A program made the position numbers and the translations under genes. Shown in pieces: positions 1-6,093 of a stretch of DNA of 6,432 bases. Under the pieces are notes generated by a model, which saw nothing but the letters and a program-made list of their open reading frames with translations, was not told the origin of the DNA and searched no databases. This stretch comes from Candidatus Atribacteria bacterium. Its GTDB lineage: Bacteria; Atribacterota; Atribacteria; Atribacterales; Caldatribacteriaceae. How positions within the stretch are numbered: the stretch's first letter is position 1; every line of letters begins with the position of its first letter. The DNA lies in NCBI GenBank assembly GCA_029982105.1, contig JARRCQ010000097.1:1-6432 (forward strand). Direction: 5' to 3'.

Positions 1-582
1 AATTCTTCCCTCTCTAGCTAAGTAACTGATAACTCCTTGAATAGCAGACTGTACTTTTTTATGTTCGATTTCTTGCCAGACCCTTAAGAGGGGAATGAAA
101 CGAGCATTATTTGCCCTCTTAATTTTCTGAAGCAGCAAGAGAATTACTTCTCGATTCTGATCTTTAAGCTCAGTAACAAATGTATAGTCTTTTTCCTTCA
201 AGCATTTTGTAAGTCTTTGCATAAGTTCTTCTGCATAAGTTTCCCGTTCTATTTCCCATCCTTTATCGGTATACACCAAGAGAGGGAGTTGACCAAAGTA
301 TTCCAATCGGAGATAACCTTGCTTGATCACCCAGTCTATTCGATGAGTAATTTCTATTATTGTCAGATCTTGATAGAAACCATATGCTGGATTTTTATCC
401 AGATTATGAACCAATATTTTTTTGTCTCGGGAACCTTTTAAGATCTTGGCCAACGCATTTCTACCACCTACGGTAATCAGGTCATCTGCTGCCCGCAATA
501 TTGCCTTAATCTCTTCCTTTGAGAGGGTTCTTATTCCGCTATCGTCCAAACAATAATGCACCCTGTTTTGCTTTTTACCCAT
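1..582 (-). CDS. RQC-minor-1 family DNA-binding protein, 3' end cut by the window edge
   Basis: The minus strand is open from an ATG at 582 to base 1, giving 194 residues with no stop, so the C-terminus is missing. The N-terminus starts MGKKQNRVHYCLDDSG and is followed by EIKAILRAADDLI (about 24-36), GGRNALAKILKGSRDKKIL (39-57), YGFYQDLTIIEITHRIDWVI (68-87) and GYLRLEY (89-95). I recognise this order as the stand-alone RQC winged-helix family named RQC-minor-1; the 68-95 segment corresponds to the helix-turn-helix and wing of the RecQ C-terminal domain. There is no helicase domain in the visible part, so it should act as a DNA-binding protein rather than a helicase. The exact role of the family is unclear to me. 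The start is supported by an in-frame TAG at 610-612 with no other start codon between, and by a GGAAGAG Shine-Dalgarno-like sequence 8 nt upstream. The rest (about 100-194) is helical and charged and not assigned. Family recognition is from memory of conserved motifs. Confidence 0.85.
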   Translation of the reverse strand, partial: MGKKQNRVHYCLDDSGIRTLSKEEIKAILRAADDLITVGGRNALAKILKGSRDKKILVHNLDKNPAYGFYQDLTIIEITHRIDWVIKQGYLRLEYFGQLPLLVYTDKGWEIERETYAEELMQRLTKCLKEKDYTFVTELKDQNREVILLLLQKIKRANNARFIPLLRVWQEIEHKKVQSAIQGVISYLAREGRI

Positions 583-688
583 GTTTAGATCTCTTCCAAT
601 TGGCTTATGCTAAACCAGCCTTCCAAAAGTTTCTAAAACAACCTTCTCACAAGCTCTTTACTCGACAAATAGAACCGATTGATAATTT

Positions 689-697
689 ATTATACCA
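689..697 (-). promoter_or_regulatory. extended -10 promoter for the RQC-minor-1 gene
   Basis: On the minus strand the sequence reads TGGTATAAT: a perfect TATAAT (plus-strand 689-694) preceded by TG plus one base, the extended -10 arrangement. No good -35 hexamer is seen 16-18 bp upstream, as is usual for extended -10 promoters. It sits about 107 nt upstream of the ATG at 582 and downstream of the channel stop codon, so the RQC-minor-1 gene can be transcribed independently of the channel gene, with a leader of roughly 100 nt. Confidence 0.5.
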
Positions 698-733
698 ACA
701 ACAGTGTATTGAAACAGAAGAAGAAAGCACAGA

Positions 734-760
734 AACTACCATGTTGAGTTTATGGTAGTT
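734..760 (-). terminator. hairpin at the end of the K+ channel gene, possible weak terminator
   Basis: A perfect 9-bp inverted repeat (AACTACCAT at 734-742, ATGGTAGTT at 752-760) encloses a 9-nt loop and overlaps the channel stop codon at 750-752. On the minus strand it is followed by TCTGTGCTTTCTTCTTC, which is pyrimidine-rich but has no continuous U run, so intrinsic termination would be weak. It may instead protect the 3' end of the channel mRNA or attenuate read-through into the RQC-minor-1 gene. Confidence 0.4.
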
Positions 761-1559
761 CGTCAATGTTTTTTCCACAATGGGGGCAAATCCTTCCTTT
801 TTCTCGTTTTCTTTGAATTTCTCCAGCAAAACCAGAAGCAAGTATTCCTGCGGGTAATGCAAACATTCCAATTCCCAAAAGAGCTATTATCCCTCCCAAA
901 AGCTTACCTGTCGGAGTGATGGGATATACATCACCATAACCAACAGTAGTTAACGTAGCTATTCCCCACCACATTGCTGCTGGAATACTTGAAAAGACCT
1001 CAGGCTGAGCTTCATTTTCAACAAAGTACATTAGGCTTGAAGTAACCACCAATAAGATTAAAACCAAAAATAGAGCTAGGAGCAGCTCTTCTCTTTTCTC
1101 TTTAAGAACGACTTCCATAATTTTCAAAGCTTCTGAATATCTCTCCATTTTAAATAAACGGAACAACCGGAATAAACGCAACGCTCTTATAAATCTTAAA
1201 TCAAAAGGAATAATCATAGGAAGGTAGAAAGGTAAGATGGCCAGTAAATCTACGATGGCCAAAGGAGTCGTAGCAAATTTAATTCTTCCCTTAATGGGAC
1301 TATTAAATTTATTCTCAATAGTACAGGTCCATAAACGCAAGAGGTATTCAACGGTAAATATTGATACTGATAATATCTCGAATATTCTGAAAAAAGATGA
1401 ATATTTGAAGAAAAGACTTTCTACTGTTTCTAAAATGACAGCAACCACATTGAGGGAAATCAAAATCATAATGAAAATATCGAAGAATCTGCTGACTAGG
1501 TCACCAGGTGATGCTATCTCTAAAATTTCAAATATTCGTTTTTTTATTTTCTCGCTCAT
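750..1559 (-). CDS. voltage-gated potassium channel (Kv type, six-transmembrane)
   Basis: This 269-residue protein is a tetrameric inner-membrane K+ channel subunit. The voltage-sensor domain comprises S1 (about 25-45), S2 (57-78, acidic E61 and E71), S3 (99-114, D104) and S4 (120-138). S4 carries basic residues at every third position (R122, R125, R128, R131, R134, K137), the full gating-charge ladder. An amphipathic S4-S5 linker (139-156) leads to S5 (157-180), the pore helix (190-203), the selectivity filter TTVGYGD (204-210) and S6 (219-245), which contains a LPAGI hinge. The filter is a canonical K+ signature and the length is usual for prokaryotic Kv channels. After S6 comes a short basic linker and CPHCGKNIDELP (258-269), a single CxxC knuckle. 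The ATG at 1559 is the only start between an in-frame upstream stop and the conserved S1, but no Shine-Dalgarno sequence precedes it; an imperfect palindrome occupies that position. A ligand or regulatory domain is absent. Its physiological role, probably membrane-potential or K+ homeostasis, is inferred. Confidence 0.95.
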   Translation of the reverse strand: MSEKIKKRIFEILEIASPGDLVSRFFDIFIMILISLNVVAVILETVESLFFKYSSFFRIFEILSVSIFTVEYLLRLWTCTIENKFNSPIKGRIKFATTPLAIVDLLAILPFYLPMIIPFDLRFIRALRLFRLFRLFKMERYSEALKIMEVVLKEKREELLLALFLVLILLVVTSSLMYFVENEAQPEVFSSIPAAMWWGIATLTTVGYGDVYPITPTGKLLGGIIALLGIGMFALPAGILASGFAGEIQRKREKGRICPHCGKNIDELP

Positions 1560-1562
1560 CTT

Positions 1563-1579
1563 GTTATGTTTAACATTAC
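1563..1579. promoter_or_regulatory. imperfect palindrome next to the channel start codon, candidate operator
   Basis: GTTATGTT (1563-1570), one central base, then AACATTAC (1572-1579) form a 17-bp dyad with 7 of 8 pairs matching; only 1565/1577 fail. It lies 4-20 nt upstream of the channel ATG on the minus strand, where a ribosome binding site would be expected and is not seen. A 1-nt centre cannot form a stable RNA loop, so a dimeric repressor site is more likely than a hairpin. An AT-rich dyad of this size can also arise by chance. Confidence 0.3.
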
Positions 1580-1683
1580 ATCTTATAAATATGCAAGCTC
1601 ATGATAGTTTAGGCTTCTCTTTAGATTTTTATTGTATTTTCAAAGTTTTTCACGTTTTTCCCTTAACAACCAACTATGCAAAA

Positions 1684-1716
1684 CCCTTGTGGTTTGACAA
1701 GGGGCTATTTTTATTT
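1684..1716. terminator. bidirectional terminator-like hairpin
   Basis: CCCTTGT (1684-1690) pairs with ACAAGGG (1697-1703) across a 6-nt loop. On the plus strand it is followed by GCTATTTTTATTT, and on the minus strand by TTTTGCATAG, so it has a U-rich tail in both directions. No plus-strand gene ends here, and on the minus strand it would terminate whatever crosses 1752-1925, or read-through from the folT operon, before the channel gene. The 7-bp GC-containing stem makes it the most stable simple hairpin in this intergenic region. Confidence 0.5.
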
Positions 1717-1751
1717 GGCACAGAAAACGGATGTCTAAAGTATTGCTTGAT

Positions 1752-1925
1752 TCATTTATATTTAAACAGCCCGTGCTCACAATCACATTTTACCTCTCGA
1801 TGAGCAATTATCCAAGTAGCTCCGCAACAAAAATGATGGCCAAGGGGGAAATAAAAGCGAAGCCATCTTGACTCCACCGTTATGGTATATTCCCCCCGGC
1901 AGCTGATATAGAGATATATTTCTGC
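1752..1925 (-). other. protein-like open stretch without a proper start; possible gene remnant
   Basis: On the minus strand 57 sense codons follow a TAA at 1926-1928 and end at TGA (1752-1754). The translation contains ISCRGEYTITVESRWLRFYF (residues 7-26), then PLGHHFCCGATWIIAHREVK (27-46) and CDCEHGLFKYK at the end. It is rich in Cys, His and Trp, residues that random AT-rich DNA rarely supplies, with a CC and a CxC pair that could bind metal. The only conventional start is a GTG at 1875-1877, which would give 41 residues and has no well-placed Shine-Dalgarno sequence. A second minus frame (1783-1950, 55 codons from a GTG) is also open and could join this one by a one-base slip in the CCCCC run at 1844-1848. 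This looks like a decayed gene, a mobile-element fragment or a tiny metal-binding protein. I do not recognise the family. Confidence 0.3.
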
Positions 1926-1979
1926 TTAAGGCTTTACCGTAAGTTTGCACTAACTTTTAAATTTTGAGGTACAGTAAAG

Positions 1980-2031
1980 AAAATATCTAAAAAGGAGGAA
2001 TTTATGCATAAGGTAGAGATGATAAATCCTC
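1980..2031 (-). terminator. rho-independent terminator of the nup-folT operon
   Basis: On the minus strand, 26 nt after the folT stop, GAGGATTTAT (plus 2022-2031) can pair with ATAAATTCCTC (plus 1995-2005) in a 10-bp stem with a single bulged U, closed by a 16-nt loop. It is followed by CTTTTTAGATATTTTC, a U-rich tail. Position, orientation and tail fit the end of the five-gene operon. The stem is AT-rich and the loop large, so termination may be incomplete. Read on the plus strand, the same bases look like a strong ribosome binding site followed by ATG. Confidence 0.55.
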
Positions 2032-2039
2032 TCTTATAG
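2004..2039 (+). other. 11-codon plus-strand micro-ORF with a strong Shine-Dalgarno-like sequence (probably not a gene)
   Basis: AAAAAGGAGGAATTTATG gives an excellent Shine-Dalgarno sequence 5-6 nt before an ATG, followed by the short reading MHKVEMINPLL and TAG. A loose -35/-10 pair (TTTACC, 17 bp, TTTAAA, about 1933-1961) lies upstream on the plus strand. It would be the only plus-strand translation signal in the window. However, the GAGGAATTTAT segment is fully accounted for as one arm of the folT terminator, and the reading frame then runs against folT. Kept as a low-confidence note. Confidence 0.12.
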
Positions 2040-2056
2040 CTCATACCAAAGCATTT

Positions 2057-2587
2057 TTATCGGTGAGAATTTTGAAGATAAGCAAAGGATAAAACAGAGG
2101 TCTGAGATAAAACAAGTAAAAGATAAAAGTAAATAGATATCTGGATAGGAGCACTAATCAGACGAGGAAGAAGGAGAATATTCCAGGGGATTCCGAAAAT
2201 GGAATGTAGAAAATAAGAAGTGAGGAAAACCCCTATAGTTACTTGGGGAATGGTTATAGACCAAAAAATTCTCTTTCTGAGAGGTCGAGAATTATGATGA
2301 AATATAAGTCCGGGGAGTAACCCGTGCAAAATGGCAGTGAGAGTAAAATGAGGTAAATAAGGCCCCATAGGGTTCAGAAAAAATCCCAAAACATCAGCTA
2401 AACCTCCCACCACAGCTCCAGCCCCCGGCCCAAAATATATTCCAGCCATTATCACTGGTAATTGACCAAAACCAATCCGAATTGCCTCCACTCCCCCTAT
2501 GGGAATACGAATGCTGGCTAAACGAGTCAAAATAATACTTAAAGCAGTAAAAATCCCTAAATAAACTAAAGATTTCGTTCTCTTCAT
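2057..2587 (-). CDS. folT: folate-family ECF transporter S component (FolT-like)
   Basis: This 176-residue integral membrane protein has about six hydrophobic segments, the size and fold of ECF S components, which bind a vitamin and dock on an EcfA-EcfA'-EcfT energizing module. FolT-family features are visible: RIGFGQLPVIMAGIYFGP (37-54), GAVVGGLADVLGFFLNPMGP (57-76) and YLPHFTLTAILHG (77-89), matching the family's arginine, aspartate and YFPGFTL-type positions, here with His80 in place of the usual Gly. Helix 1 has a small-xxx-small pattern (G11-A15) expected for the EcfT interface. Folate, or a related pterin, is the predicted substrate. The start ATG has AGGAGGT 11 nt upstream. It begins 26 nt after the nupQ-type permease stop and shares its strand, so it is probably the last gene of the operon. 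No ecfA or ecfT gene is present, consistent with a group II S component sharing a genome-wide module. S-component specificity is hard to prove from sequence alone. Confidence 0.85.
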   Translation of the reverse strand: MKRTKSLVYLGIFTALSIILTRLASIRIPIGGVEAIRIGFGQLPVIMAGIYFGPGAGAVVGGLADVLGFFLNPMGPYLPHFTLTAILHGLLPGLIFHHNSRPLRKRIFWSITIPQVTIGVFLTSYFLHSIFGIPWNILLLPRLISAPIQISIYFYLLLVLSQTSVLSFAYLQNSHR

Positions 2588-2613
2588 TTTTATGGTGTAC
2601 CTCCTATTATCGG

Positions 2614-3537
2614 TTACTTTTTAATATAGGGCTTATAATCAGAAGGAGGAGTAGCTTTACCCACTAAACCAGCTAAAACTAAAATAGTTATGAGATAAGG
2701 AAGAAGCAAAATAATTTGGGGAGGCAATATTCCCAAAGTCTGAATTCTCATTTGGAGAGCATCAGCAAATCCAAAGAGGAGACTGGCCAAGAAACATCCT
2801 ATAGGAGTCCATTTACCAAAAATCATAGCCGCTAAAGCAATAAACCCTCTACCATTGGTCATTCCCCAGGCAAAAAAATTGAGATGAGCCAAAGACAAAA
2901 ACACTCCTCCCAACCCCGCTAAAGTAGAGCCTAAAATAACAAAAATCATTTTGTACCAGTGGACGTTAATCCCTGCTGTGTCAGCCGATTGAGGGTTTTC
3001 TCCTACTGCTCGTAATCTAAGACCCCAGGGAGTATAAAACAAGAAATAATGAGCAAAAATAAAAGCCAGAAAAGAGAGATAAACTAAAATGCTGTGATTG
3101 TTCAAAAGAGGCCCGAGGTAAGGGATTCTGTCCAGAAAAGGAATAGAAAGAGAAGGAAGTCCCGCTACCGCTTCCGAAGCTCCTCGAGAACCCCAAATTT
3201 TTTGACACATAAAAGCACTAAAACCCAAGCCAAAAATATTTATCCCTGTTCCTATAACAATCTGGTCGGCATAATATTTTACCGTAAAAAGAGCCAAAAT
3301 TGCCCCCAATGCCATTCCGGAAAGTACTCCAGCCAAAAATCCTATTCCTGAGCTACCAGAAAAATAGGCAGCAAAAACTGCCCAGAAAGCTGAATTGAGC
3401 ATAATACCTTCTAAGCCAATATTTATAACTCCTACTCTTTCACAAAACATTCCCCCCAAAGCAGCAAAAGTGAGAGGAGTAGCCATACGAATGGTAGCTT
3501 GTAAAATACTGAGATTAAAAAGAATTTCTATCCCCAT
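2614..3537 (-). CDS. nupQ: nucleoside-type ABC transporter permease (NupQ/YufQ-like)
   Basis: This 307-residue polytopic permease belongs to the BPD_transp_2 (PF02653) family, the shorter of the two permeases of BMP/NupOPQ importers. PLTFAALGGMFCERVGVINI (21-40) with GLEGIM following is the typical N-terminal signature, and LRLRAVGENPQSADTAGI (173-190) is the cytoplasmic coupling loop that contacts the ATPase. Around eight to ten hydrophobic helices are apparent and the length is normal. It forms a heterodimeric channel with the upstream NupP-like permease. The ATG at 3537 begins one base after the stop of that gene, with AAGGG about 9 nt upstream, so the two are translationally linked. Purine nucleosides are the best-known substrates in the family, but sugars and other nucleobases occur, so substrate is inferred. 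Confidence 0.92.
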   Translation of the reverse strand: MGIEILFNLSILQATIRMATPLTFAALGGMFCERVGVINIGLEGIMLNSAFWAVFAAYFSGSSGIGFLAGVLSGMALGAILALFTVKYYADQIVIGTGINIFGLGFSAFMCQKIWGSRGASEAVAGLPSLSIPFLDRIPYLGPLLNNHSILVYLSFLAFIFAHYFLFYTPWGLRLRAVGENPQSADTAGINVHWYKMIFVILGSTLAGLGGVFLSLAHLNFFAWGMTNGRGFIALAAMIFGKWTPIGCFLASLLFGFADALQMRIQTLGILPPQIILLLPYLITILVLAGLVGKATPPSDYKPYIKK

Positions 3538-3538
3538 T

Positions 3539-4585
3539 TTAGAAATCCCTTCTTCTCAGAATAACTGCTCTTATAAAATAGGGAGCAGAAACCAGGATTA
3601 TGACTAACGCTTGAATGATTAAAGAAAGGTCCAGTGGCACCTTTGTAACTCGAGTCATAGTCATACCTCCTGCTCGGAGCATCCCAAAAAGAATAGAAGC
3701 CAAAACACAGCCCCCGGGGTGAAGCTTCCCTACCAAACTAACTGCAATCCCATCCCATCCATATCCGGGAGAAAATCCATCTACAAAACGGCCATGCACT
3801 CCCAGTATTTCTCCTCCACCACCTATACCAGCAATCAAACCACTCAATAGAAAAGCTAATATCTGACGATTTTTTATTGCTATACCTCGATTTTCTGCTA
3901 CTTCAGGGTTTAATCCTACTGCTCGAATCTGAAAACCTAAATAAGTATGAAAAAGAAAAAAAGACACCAAAAGAGCTAAAAATAAGGAGATAATGAAAGA
4001 AAGAGAAAGTTGAGTAGGAGGAAGAATTTTGGGAAGAAGAGCAGTTTTGGCCACCGGTTCAGTTTGGGCTACCCAACCGGGAGCTTTAAAAGGATAGTTA
4101 ACCAGATAACTGGTAAGATAAGAAGCGATATAGCTCATCATCATAGTAGTGATAACCTCATGGGCTCCTAAGTAAACTTTTAATAGAGCTGGAATTAATC
4201 CCCATAATGCTCCCATTGCCCCTCCTAAAAGAAGAGAAAGAGTAATATGCAGTGGCGCAGGAAGCCCGGAGAAATATGCTCCAGCTAAGGCCGAAGCCAT
4301 AGCTCCCATAAGAAATTGTCCCTCTACTCCAATATTGAAAATTCCGGCGCGGAAAGTGAGAAGAAAAGCCAAAGCAGTAAAAAGAATGGGGGTAGCTTGA
4401 GTGAGAGTTTGTCCCCAAGCATTCCTACTACCAAAAGCCCCTCGGAAAAGAGCAGAAAAAGCTACCAAAGGCGAATAGCCAGAGAATAATAGAATCAGAG
4501 CACCGATAAAAAAAGCCAATAAAATAGCTATAATTTCCGGCAAAATGGAAAAACGAGAAGGAGATTTCTTAAGTGAGAACCTCAT
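3539..4585 (-). CDS. nupP: nucleoside-type ABC transporter permease (NupP/YufP-like)
   Basis: This 348-residue inner-membrane permease is the larger partner in a BMP/NupOPQ importer (BPD_transp_2, PF02653). It has a short basic cytoplasmic start (RFSLKKSPSR), a first helix at about 16-36, the conserved FRAGIFNIGVEGQFLMGA (78-95), GAHEVITTMMMSYIA (140-154) and the coupling motif IRAVGLNPEVAENRGI (220-235). A glycine-rich segment (GLIAGIGGGGEILG) precedes the C-terminal helices, and the chain ends in a positively charged tail (LRRRDF). Length and motif order are those of YufP. The ATG at 4585 lies inside the end of the ATPase gene, a 17-bp overlap, with GGGAGGG about 10 nt upstream, so translational coupling is likely. 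Together with the next gene it forms the transmembrane pathway. Specificity for nucleosides is known for family members and inferred here. Confidence 0.93.
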   Translation of the reverse strand: MRFSLKKSPSRFSILPEIIAILLAFFIGALILLFSGYSPLVAFSALFRGAFGSRNAWGQTLTQATPILFTALAFLLTFRAGIFNIGVEGQFLMGAMASALAGAYFSGLPAPLHITLSLLLGGAMGALWGLIPALLKVYLGAHEVITTMMMSYIASYLTSYLVNYPFKAPGWVAQTEPVAKTALLPKILPPTQLSLSFIISLFLALLVSFFLFHTYLGFQIRAVGLNPEVAENRGIAIKNRQILAFLLSGLIAGIGGGGEILGVHGRFVDGFSPGYGWDGIAVSLVGKLHPGGCVLASILFGMLRAGGMTMTRVTKVPLDLSLIIQALVIILVSAPYFIRAVILRRRDF

Positions 4586-6092
4586 CTATACTTTTCCCTC
4601 CCATAAGGAGACCAAATTGATATTCATCGCTTTCCGGAGAAAGTTCGCCCATAATTCTACCCTCATACAGCACTAAAACTCTATCGCTCAAAGAGCGAAT
4701 TTCGTCGAGGTCAGCAGATATGAGAATTACACCTTTACCCTGGTTTTTAATCTCCAGTAACTTATTTCTCAGATATTCGGTAGCGGCTATGTCTAAACCT
4801 CTCGTGGGTTGAGAAGCCACAAGAAGGACCACGTTTCCTGATAGCTCTCGAGCTAAAACCACTTTTTGTTGGTTTCCCCCACTCAAGTTTTTTACCAATG
4901 TATCCTCACCTGGAGCATCTATTTCAAATTCCTTAATTTTCTGAGAAGAAAACTGTTTTAGAAAAGAATGGTTAAAAGTAAACCTTCCTTTTACAAAAGG
5001 AGGTTGGTCTTCAAAGCCAATTATCAAGTTCTCCCAAACTGTAAAATCACCTATTACTCCTCTTCGCAAGCGATCTTCGGGAATATGAGCAATACCTCGT
5101 TTAATTCTCTCTTTGGGAGAGAGAAAAGTAATATCTTCTCCCCGGAAAAAGATTCTCCCTTTCCGGGGTTTTATTAGTCCTACCATCAGTTCAGCTAATT
5201 CTTTCTGTCCGTTTCCTTCCACCCCGGCAATGCCTAAAATTTCCCCGGTATGAAGAGCAAAATTGAGGTCTTGCAGAGCAATTTTCCTTTTTTCTCCTGA
5301 AGTAGCTATGTTTTCCAGCTTCAAGATGATTTCTTCCCCCGGCTTTCTTCCTCGAGGGAAGGAAAATAATACTTTTCTCCCCACCATCATCTCCGCTAAA
5401 TCTTCAGGAGTAGCTTCCTCAATAGGTAGAGTGCCTACTTTTCTCCCCTTCCTCAAAACAGTAACTCTATCACAGACTGCAAATATCTCCTTCAATTTGT
5501 GAGAAATAAAAATTATGGTTTTCCCCTCTTTTTTAAGGCTTCGGAAAGTATTGATTAACTGGTCTACTTCCTGAGGAGTGAGAATAGTAGTAGGTTCATC
5601 GAAAATAAGAATTTCTGCTCCCCGATAAAGGATTTTCAGAATCTCTATCCTCTGTTGAGAACCTAAAGAAAGTTCTCCGGTTTTAGCTCTCAGGTCTATC
5701 TCCAGGTTGGCTACTGTTAGCAGTTCTTCCAATTTTCGGAGAGTTTCTTTTTCATCTAAGGATAAGGTTTTCTTGATTTCCTTTCCCAGGACGATATTTT
5801 CCCATACTCGAAAAGAAGGGACGAGGGTCAAATTCTGGTGTACCATCCCAATACCATATCTAATAGCAGTATGAGGAGAATCGATTACCACTTCTTTTCC
5901 TCGTATCAGTATCTTCCCCTCGTCGGGGCGGTACAGCCCGTAAATAGTACTCATAAGAACTGACTTTCCCGCCCCGTTTTCTCCTAATAGTCCGTGAATT
6001 TCCCCTTCTCTTATTTCTAAGTCGATGTGGTCGTTAGCTAAAACTCCGGGGAAACTCTTAGTGAGACCGATAGTTTGTAATATCTCAGGCAT
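4569..6092 (-). CDS. nupO: duplicated-NBD ABC transporter ATPase (NupO/YufO-like)
   Basis: This cytoplasmic ATPase of 507 residues (from the ATG at 6092) has two fused nucleotide-binding domains and powers the nucleoside-type importer. NBD1 has Walker A GENGAGKS (37-44), Q-loop Q86, signature LSLGSQQ (141-147), Walker B ILIFDEP with E166, and switch H198. NBD2 is degenerate as usual for the family: GVEGNGQKEL (290-299) replaces Walker A, LSGGNQQKVVLARELS (403-418) is intact, SQPTRGLD follows Walker B with Gln428 in the glutamate position, and the switch histidine is lost (ISADLDE). So one of the two composite sites is expected to be catalytically weak. An in-frame TTG at 6104 would add four residues, overlapping the BMP gene. 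I prefer ATG 6092, which follows the BMP stop by one base, has GGTGG 5 nt upstream and gives the usual MPEIL-type start. The related RbsA/MglA sugar ATPases are the alternative, but the BMP neighbour favours nucleosides. Confidence 0.94.
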   Translation of the reverse strand: MPEILQTIGLTKSFPGVLANDHIDLEIREGEIHGLLGENGAGKSVLMSTIYGLYRPDEGKILIRGKEVVIDSPHTAIRYGIGMVHQNLTLVPSFRVWENIVLGKEIKKTLSLDEKETLRKLEELLTVANLEIDLRAKTGELSLGSQQRIEILKILYRGAEILIFDEPTTILTPQEVDQLINTFRSLKKEGKTIIFISHKLKEIFAVCDRVTVLRKGRKVGTLPIEEATPEDLAEMMVGRKVLFSFPRGRKPGEEIILKLENIATSGEKRKIALQDLNFALHTGEILGIAGVEGNGQKELAELMVGLIKPRKGRIFFRGEDITFLSPKERIKRGIAHIPEDRLRRGVIGDFTVWENLIIGFEDQPPFVKGRFTFNHSFLKQFSSQKIKEFEIDAPGEDTLVKNLSGGNQQKVVLARELSGNVVLLVASQPTRGLDIAATEYLRNKLLEIKNQGKGVILISADLDEIRSLSDRVLVLYEGRIMGELSPESDEYQFGLLMGGKSIDEVLT

Positions 6093-6093
6093 T

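Larger units (their letters stand above)
1560..2056. other. 497-bp intergenic region with no established gene
   Basis: This is the longest stretch of the window without a recognised gene, between the end of folT and the start of the K+ channel gene. From right to left it holds the folT terminator (1980-2031), an unusually protein-like open stretch (1752-1925), a symmetric terminator-like hairpin (1684-1703) and the dyad at 1563-1579. A convincing sigma-70 promoter for the channel gene was not found on the minus strand; the best -10-like hexamers lack a spaced -35. Composition is locally uneven, with runs of G and C (1844-1848, 1892-1897) inside AT-rich sequence, which is compatible with inserted or decayed foreign DNA. 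Confidence 0.6.

Noticed and set aside
217..441. Plus-strand open frame over the left part of the window
   Set aside because: It is antisense to the RQC-minor-1 gene, whose conserved motifs run right through it on the minus strand.
519..758. Plus-strand open frame of 79 codons
   Set aside because: It crosses the RQC-minor-1 start, its promoter and the channel stop without a ribosome binding site or recognisable motif.
1237..1803. Plus-strand open frame of 188 codons
   Set aside because: About 320 bp of it lies antisense to the N-terminal half of the K+ channel gene, has no ribosome binding site, and its translation shows no domain; it is a shadow of the channel reading frame extended through AT-rich spacer.
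1560..2056. CRISPR array, tRNA or complete insertion sequence in the long intergenic region
   Set aside because: No regularly spaced direct repeats, no cloverleaf with an acceptor end, and no matched terminal inverted repeats or intact transposase frame were seen.
2588..2613. Possible riboswitch (tetrahydrofolate type) before folT
   Set aside because: The gap from the preceding permease gene is only 26 nt and is mostly the Shine-Dalgarno region, too short for an aptamer.
4158..4418. Minus-strand 86-codon frame rich in Ser and Phe
   Set aside because: It is an out-of-frame reading of the nupP-type permease, whose conserved FNIGVEGQ motif is encoded in the main frame there.
4968..5502. Plus-strand open frames within the ATPase gene
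   Set aside because: Both are antisense to intact ATPase motifs on the minus strand and have no independent support.
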